Assembly (NCBI RefSeq): GCF_000518785.1
Contig: NZ_JAEG01000006.1
Coordinates: 248,001 to 312,000 of the forward strand
Reading direction: 5' to 3'
Source: Paenirhizobium selenitireducens ATCC BAA-1503
Lineage (GTDB): Bacteria > Pseudomonadota > Alphaproteobacteria > Rhizobiales > Rhizobiaceae
DNA: 64,000 bases
Made by a program: the position numbers and the translations under genes
Shown here: positions 62,820 to 64,000 of the stretch, piece after piece
Position numbering within the stretch: position 1 is the first letter of the stretch
How the letters are laid out: each line of letters opens with the position of its first letter
The notes under the pieces: model-generated
Told to the model about the DNA's origin: nothing
Database searches by the model: none
Seen by the model: only the letters and a program-made list of their open reading frames with translations

Positions 62820-64000
62820 TCAGCGCGGCAGCACGCTTGCGCCCATCAGCGCCTCGTCGATCGCGCGCGCCGCCTGACGGCCCTCGCGGATCGCCCAGAC
62901 CACCAGCGACTGGCCGCGGCGCACGTCGCCGGCCGTCCACAGCTTGTCGACCGAGGTCTTGTAGTCGCGATCGTTGGCGACGACGTTGGTCGAGCCGCGG
63001 CGGTCGGTGTTGAGCGTCAGCTTGCCGTCGAGTTCCTTGACGACGCTGTCGTTGAACGGTCCGCGGAAGCCGATGGCGATGAAGGCGAGATCGGCCTTGA
63101 TGATGAATTCGGAACCGGCGATCGGCTTGCGCTTGTCGTCGACCTGGCAGCACTTGACGCCGGTGAGCACGCCGTCTTCGCCGACGAATTCGAGCGTGCC
63201 GACCTGGAACTCGCGGATCGCGCCTTCGGCCTGACTGGACGATGTGCGCATCTTGGTCGCCCAGAACGGCCAGATGGCCAGCTTGTCCTCAGTTTCCGGC
63301 GGACGCGGGCGAATGTCGAGCTGGGTGACCTTCACCGCGCCCTGGCGGAAGGCAGTCCCGACGCAGTCGGACGCCGTGTCGCCACCGCCCACGACGACGA
63401 CATGCTTGCCGCCGGCGAGGATCGGGTCGGACGGCCAGCCATTGCTGTCGATGTTCTCGCGACCGACGCGGCGGTTCTGCTGCACGAGATAGGGCATTGC
63501 GTCATAGACGCCATGGAAGTCGACGCCGGGCATGCCGGCCTCGCGCGGGGTTTCCGAGCCGCCGCAGTAGAGCACGGCATCGTAATCCGCCAGCAGCTTC
63601 TCCGTCTTGACGTCGACGCCGACATTGACGCCGCAATGGAACGTGACGTTCTCGCCTTCCATCTGCTCGACGCGGCGATCGATGAAGTTCTTCTCCATCT
63701 TGAAGTCCGGAATGCCGTAGCGCAGCAGCCCGCCGGGCTTGGTCTCGCGCTCGTAGACATGCACCTCATGGCCGGCACGGCCGAGCTGCTGGGCAGCGGC
63801 CAGCCCGGACGGACCGGAACCGATGATCGCCACCTTCTTGCCGGTGTGCACGGTTGCCGGCTGCGGCACGATGAAGCCGAGCTCGTAGGCCTTGTCGGCG
63901 ATCGCCTGCTCCACCGTCTTGATGGCGACGGGCGTATCTTCGAGGTTCAGCGTGCAGGCTTCCTCGCACGGAGCCGGACAGACGCGGCCGGTGAATTCCG
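62820..64000 (-). CDS. gltD: Glutamate synthase small subunit, 5' end outside window
   Basis: This NADPH-binding subunit passes electrons to the large GOGAT subunit to make glutamate. The frame stays open to the right edge, where GRVCPAPCEEACTLN, a [4Fe-4S] cysteine motif, is visible. It continues with FAD motif VAIIGSGPSGLAAAQQLG and NADPH motif VVVVGGGDTASDCVG, and ends DEALMGASVLPR. About 394 residues are present. The missing N-terminal part should carry the remaining cysteines, and gltB is expected upstream on this strand, as usual. Confidence 0.94.
   Translation of the reverse strand, partial: EFTGRVCPAPCEEACTLNLEDTPVAIKTVEQAIADKAYELGFIVPQPATVHTGKKVAIIGSGPSGLAAAQQLGRAGHEVHVYERETKPGGLLRYGIPDFKMEKNFIDRRVEQMEGENVTFHCGVNVGVDVKTEKLLADYDAVLYCGGSETPREAGMPGVDFHGVYDAMPYLVQQNRRVGRENIDSNGWPSDPILAGGKHVVVVGGGDTASDCVGTAFRQGAVKVTQLDIRPRPPETEDKLAIWPFWATKMRTSSSQAEGAIREFQVGTLEFVGEDGVLTGVKCCQVDDKRKPIAGSEFIIKADLAFIAIGFRGPFNDSVVKELDGKLTLNTDRRGSTNVVANDRDYKTSVDKLWTAGDVRRGQSLVVWAIREGRQAARAIDEALMGASVLPR

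Noticed and set aside
1..64000. CRISPR arrays, insertion sequences, prophage or integrated element
   Set aside because: No evenly spaced repeats, transposase, integrase or phage structural genes were seen; base composition looks even throughout.
1..64000. tRNA or rRNA genes
   Set aside because: No intergenic segment showed the GGTTCRANNCC T-arm pattern with a matching acceptor stem, nor rRNA-conserved stretches.

Overview
The window is a stretch of alphaproteobacterial chromosome, most likely Rhizobiaceae (Rhizobium/Agrobacterium-like). This rests on high GC, a Brucella-type Omp10 lipoprotein, an RcdA (DUF1465) gene with a CtrA box upstream, a GapR (DUF2312) protein, DUF1192/DUF4164/DUF1036/DUF882 proteins typical of the order, homospermidine synthase, and a 6S RNA beside zapA. 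No phage, insertion sequence, CRISPR array, rRNA or tRNA was found. Coding density is high and almost every gene looks core.

Layout. 1-3.3 kb: 3' part of a chemoreceptor, then cyclopropane fatty acid synthase. 3.3-5.1 kb (minus): a PaiB-like flavoprotein, 6S RNA, zapA and a DUF4164 coiled coil. 5.4-13.2 kb: a sugar-phosphate cluster (tkt, gap, a K+/H+ antiporter, pgk, class I aldolase). 13.3-16.5 kb: a PACE-type membrane protein, PhzF, an unlisted 51-aa membrane protein, an MFS carrier and DUF1192. 16.5-17.4 kb: a gene-free segment with two CtrA-type boxes, a candidate small RNA and rcdA. 17.5-27.8 kb: rpmE, an ABC exporter, a flavin dehydrogenase, a MotA/MotB-like stator pair, suhB, an MgtC/DUF4010 membrane protein, a Sel1-repeat protein and a thiE-like gene. 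27.9-36.9 kb: TauE permease, ArsR regulator, two DUF465 proteins, purEK, rpmJ, a TPR protein, an alpha/beta hydrolase, DUF1036-pyk, N-formylglutamate amidohydrolase and gapR. 37-48.4 kb: a DUF882 murein peptidase, a response regulator with a degenerate AAA+ domain, pepF, pabB-pabC-yciI, a ParE/RHH toxin-antitoxin pair, a DUF3445 protein, homospermidine synthase and omp10. 48.6-64 kb: a LysM-tailed 5'-nucleotidase, hemH, a CtrA-box-preceded chemosensory pair (lone periplasmic Cache protein plus chemoreceptor), SPFH/NfeD, kdsD, an outer-membrane barrel, galU, a lytic transglycosylase, a DUF459 protein and the 3' part of gltD.

How it works together. Three themes recur: central carbon flow (tkt, gap, pgk, aldolase, pyk, galU, kdsD), cell envelope and division (zapA, DUF882, MltB, LysM nucleotidase, stator pair, Omp10), and cell-cycle or motility control (RcdA, GapR, CtrA boxes, two chemoreceptors ending in the same WEEF tail). 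The points most worth following up are the perfect TTAA-N7-TTAA boxes before rcdA and before the Cache/chemoreceptor pair, a terminator-ended candidate sRNA just downstream of a near-perfect CtrA box, a stator-like pair with a hairpin covering its ribosome binding site, and a receiver-AAA+-HTH regulator that has lost the GAFTGA loop. All assignments come from reading the sequence; no database search was possible.
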